NCBI GenBank assembly: GCA_003552275.1
Contig: PUKL01000052.1
Location: 1-7,314, forward strand
Direction of reading: 5' to 3'
Length of the DNA stretch: 7,314 nucleotides
Source: Mollicutes bacterium
GTDB taxonomy: Bacteria > Bacillota_I > Bacilli_A > Izemoplasmatales > Izemoplasmataceae
Shown here: positions 6,682 through 7,314 of the stretch, in pieces
Numbering within the stretch: the stretch's first letter is position 1
Layout: the number at the start of each line of letters is the position of its first letter
Notes under the pieces: model-generated
Database searches by the model: none
What the model was told of the DNA's origin: nothing
Seen by the model: the letters and a program-made list of their open reading frames with translations, nothing else
Position numbers and translations under genes: made by a program

Positions 6682-7314
6682 ACAACTGGACCTTGGCCCA
6701 AAAACACGATGAAGCCGTGGCCGAAAGACGAAAGCGACGGCGGATTTGGATCTATCCTCCGGGACTCGTTCCCGTGATCGCGGCGGCGGTCCTTTTTCAT
6801 GTCGTCTTCGGCTTCGCACCGGAAACGACCGCCCTTCTGACCCTGGCTACGGCTTTATTAGTCTATTCCGTGCTTTATCTCATCGACCGTTTCTATGTCG
6901 GTAGGGGTCCTTTCGAGGAAATCGTCCTGCCCGTTCTCGTAGAAAGGATCTCCAAGGAGACGGGCATCCTTATCGAACACGTACACCGCCCGAAAAAGGT
7001 CCACCGCGACTTGAACAGAACGGGCGGTCTCTATCAACGCGGCTCATCCGTCAGTGTCAAGAACGCATTGCACACTGCGGATGATTCCTTCTTCGAGGTC
7101 ACCTTCGTCCAATCGACGGGCAACTCGAGTGTGACCCATTTCAAGGGCGTCTATGTGGTACTCGCCATAAGCCACAAGGAGCGCTTCCAGCTTCGCGAGC
7201 GGGGCCGCCCCCATCTCAAGGGCGCATCTTATGAGCGGAAAGACGATATCGGCGGCTACCGTGTCTATCGGGAGTCGTCAAAAGAAGACGCGGCGCTTTT
7301 CCAAGCGTACGCCC
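6678..7314 (+). CDS. Two-TM membrane protein, DUF3137-like, partial at right edge
   Basis: An open frame of 212 codons runs from a TTG at 6678 off the end of the window without a stop. After a basic N-terminus (RRKRRR at 17-22) there are two hydrophobic segments, at about 23-46 and 50-69, joined by a short loop. This predicts an inner-membrane hairpin with the rest probably cytoplasmic. The following region (LPVLVERISKETG, then a FEVTF strand and HFKGVYVVLAISHK) resembles DUF3137 proteins, which have this two-TM plus soluble layout and an FKG motif. That match is from memory and is moderate. Codon choice is like the neighbouring genes. The TTG start is supported by the GGAGG before it. It follows the MOSC gene with an overlap and probably belongs to the operon, but no link to AOR function can be seen. 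Confidence 0.6.
   Translation, partial: MNNWTLAQKHDEAVAERRKRRRIWIYPPGLVPVIAAAVLFHVVFGFAPETTALLTLATALLVYSVLYLIDRFYVGRGPFEEIVLPVLVERISKETGILIEHVHRPKKVHRDLNRTGGLYQRGSSVSVKNALHTADDSFFEVTFVQSTGNSSVTHFKGVYVVLAISHKERFQLRERGRPHLKGASYERKDDIGGYRVYRESSKEDAALFQAYA

Noticed and set aside
6196..6819. Minus-strand frame opposite the MOSC gene
   Set aside because: The MOSC motifs are clear on the + strand, and the antisense protein has no recognisable family.
1..7314. CRISPR array, tRNA, rRNA, insertion sequence or transposon ends
   Set aside because: No regularly spaced repeats, cloverleaf or rRNA-like stretches, transposase motifs or terminal inverted repeats were seen on either strand.

Overview
The window is densely coding, with every supported gene on the + strand and only about 150 bases without a gene (2500-2648). 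It comes from a bacterium with strong GGAGG-type ribosome binding sites, GC-rich sequence with many C- or G-ending codons, and the standard TGA stop. The gene content suggests an anaerobe: a glycine-radical-activase-like radical SAM enzyme, a tungsten/molybdenum aldehyde:ferredoxin oxidoreductase (AOR), an iron-type alcohol dehydrogenase and a MOSC protein. A Bacillota-like or related fermenter is plausible, but the sequence alone does not fix the taxon. No mobile element, CRISPR array, tRNA or rRNA was seen.

Region 1 (1-2534) is a three-gene unit. It encodes the radical SAM protein of the AmmeMemoRadiSam group (AmrS), a LigB-like class III extradiol-dioxygenase-type protein corresponding to the N-terminal half of AmmeMemoRadiSam protein A, and a class I SAM-dependent methyltransferase. 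The unit ends at a good intrinsic terminator (2506-2534). The LigB-like protein stops exactly where the AMMECR1 domain normally follows. The methyltransferase lies next, in the same reading frame, beyond one TGA.

Region 2 (2535-7314) starts with a candidate extended -10 promoter and a short leader with a hairpin before the ribosome binding site. It continues as a tightly packed operon: iron-containing alcohol dehydrogenase, AOR-family tungstoenzyme, GNAT acetyltransferase, MOSC-domain protein, and a two-TM protein resembling DUF3137 that starts with TTG and runs off the right end. Junctions overlap or leave only a few bases, so translational coupling is likely.

The simplest metabolic reading of region 2 is interconversion of an alcohol and an aldehyde by the NAD(P)-dependent dehydrogenase, and of the aldehyde and a carboxylate by the ferredoxin-linked AOR. 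The MOSC protein may help with sulfur or metal-pterin cofactor handling. The substrate is unknown. The most unusual point is the AMMECR1-less AmmeMemoRadiSam locus paired with a methyltransferase.
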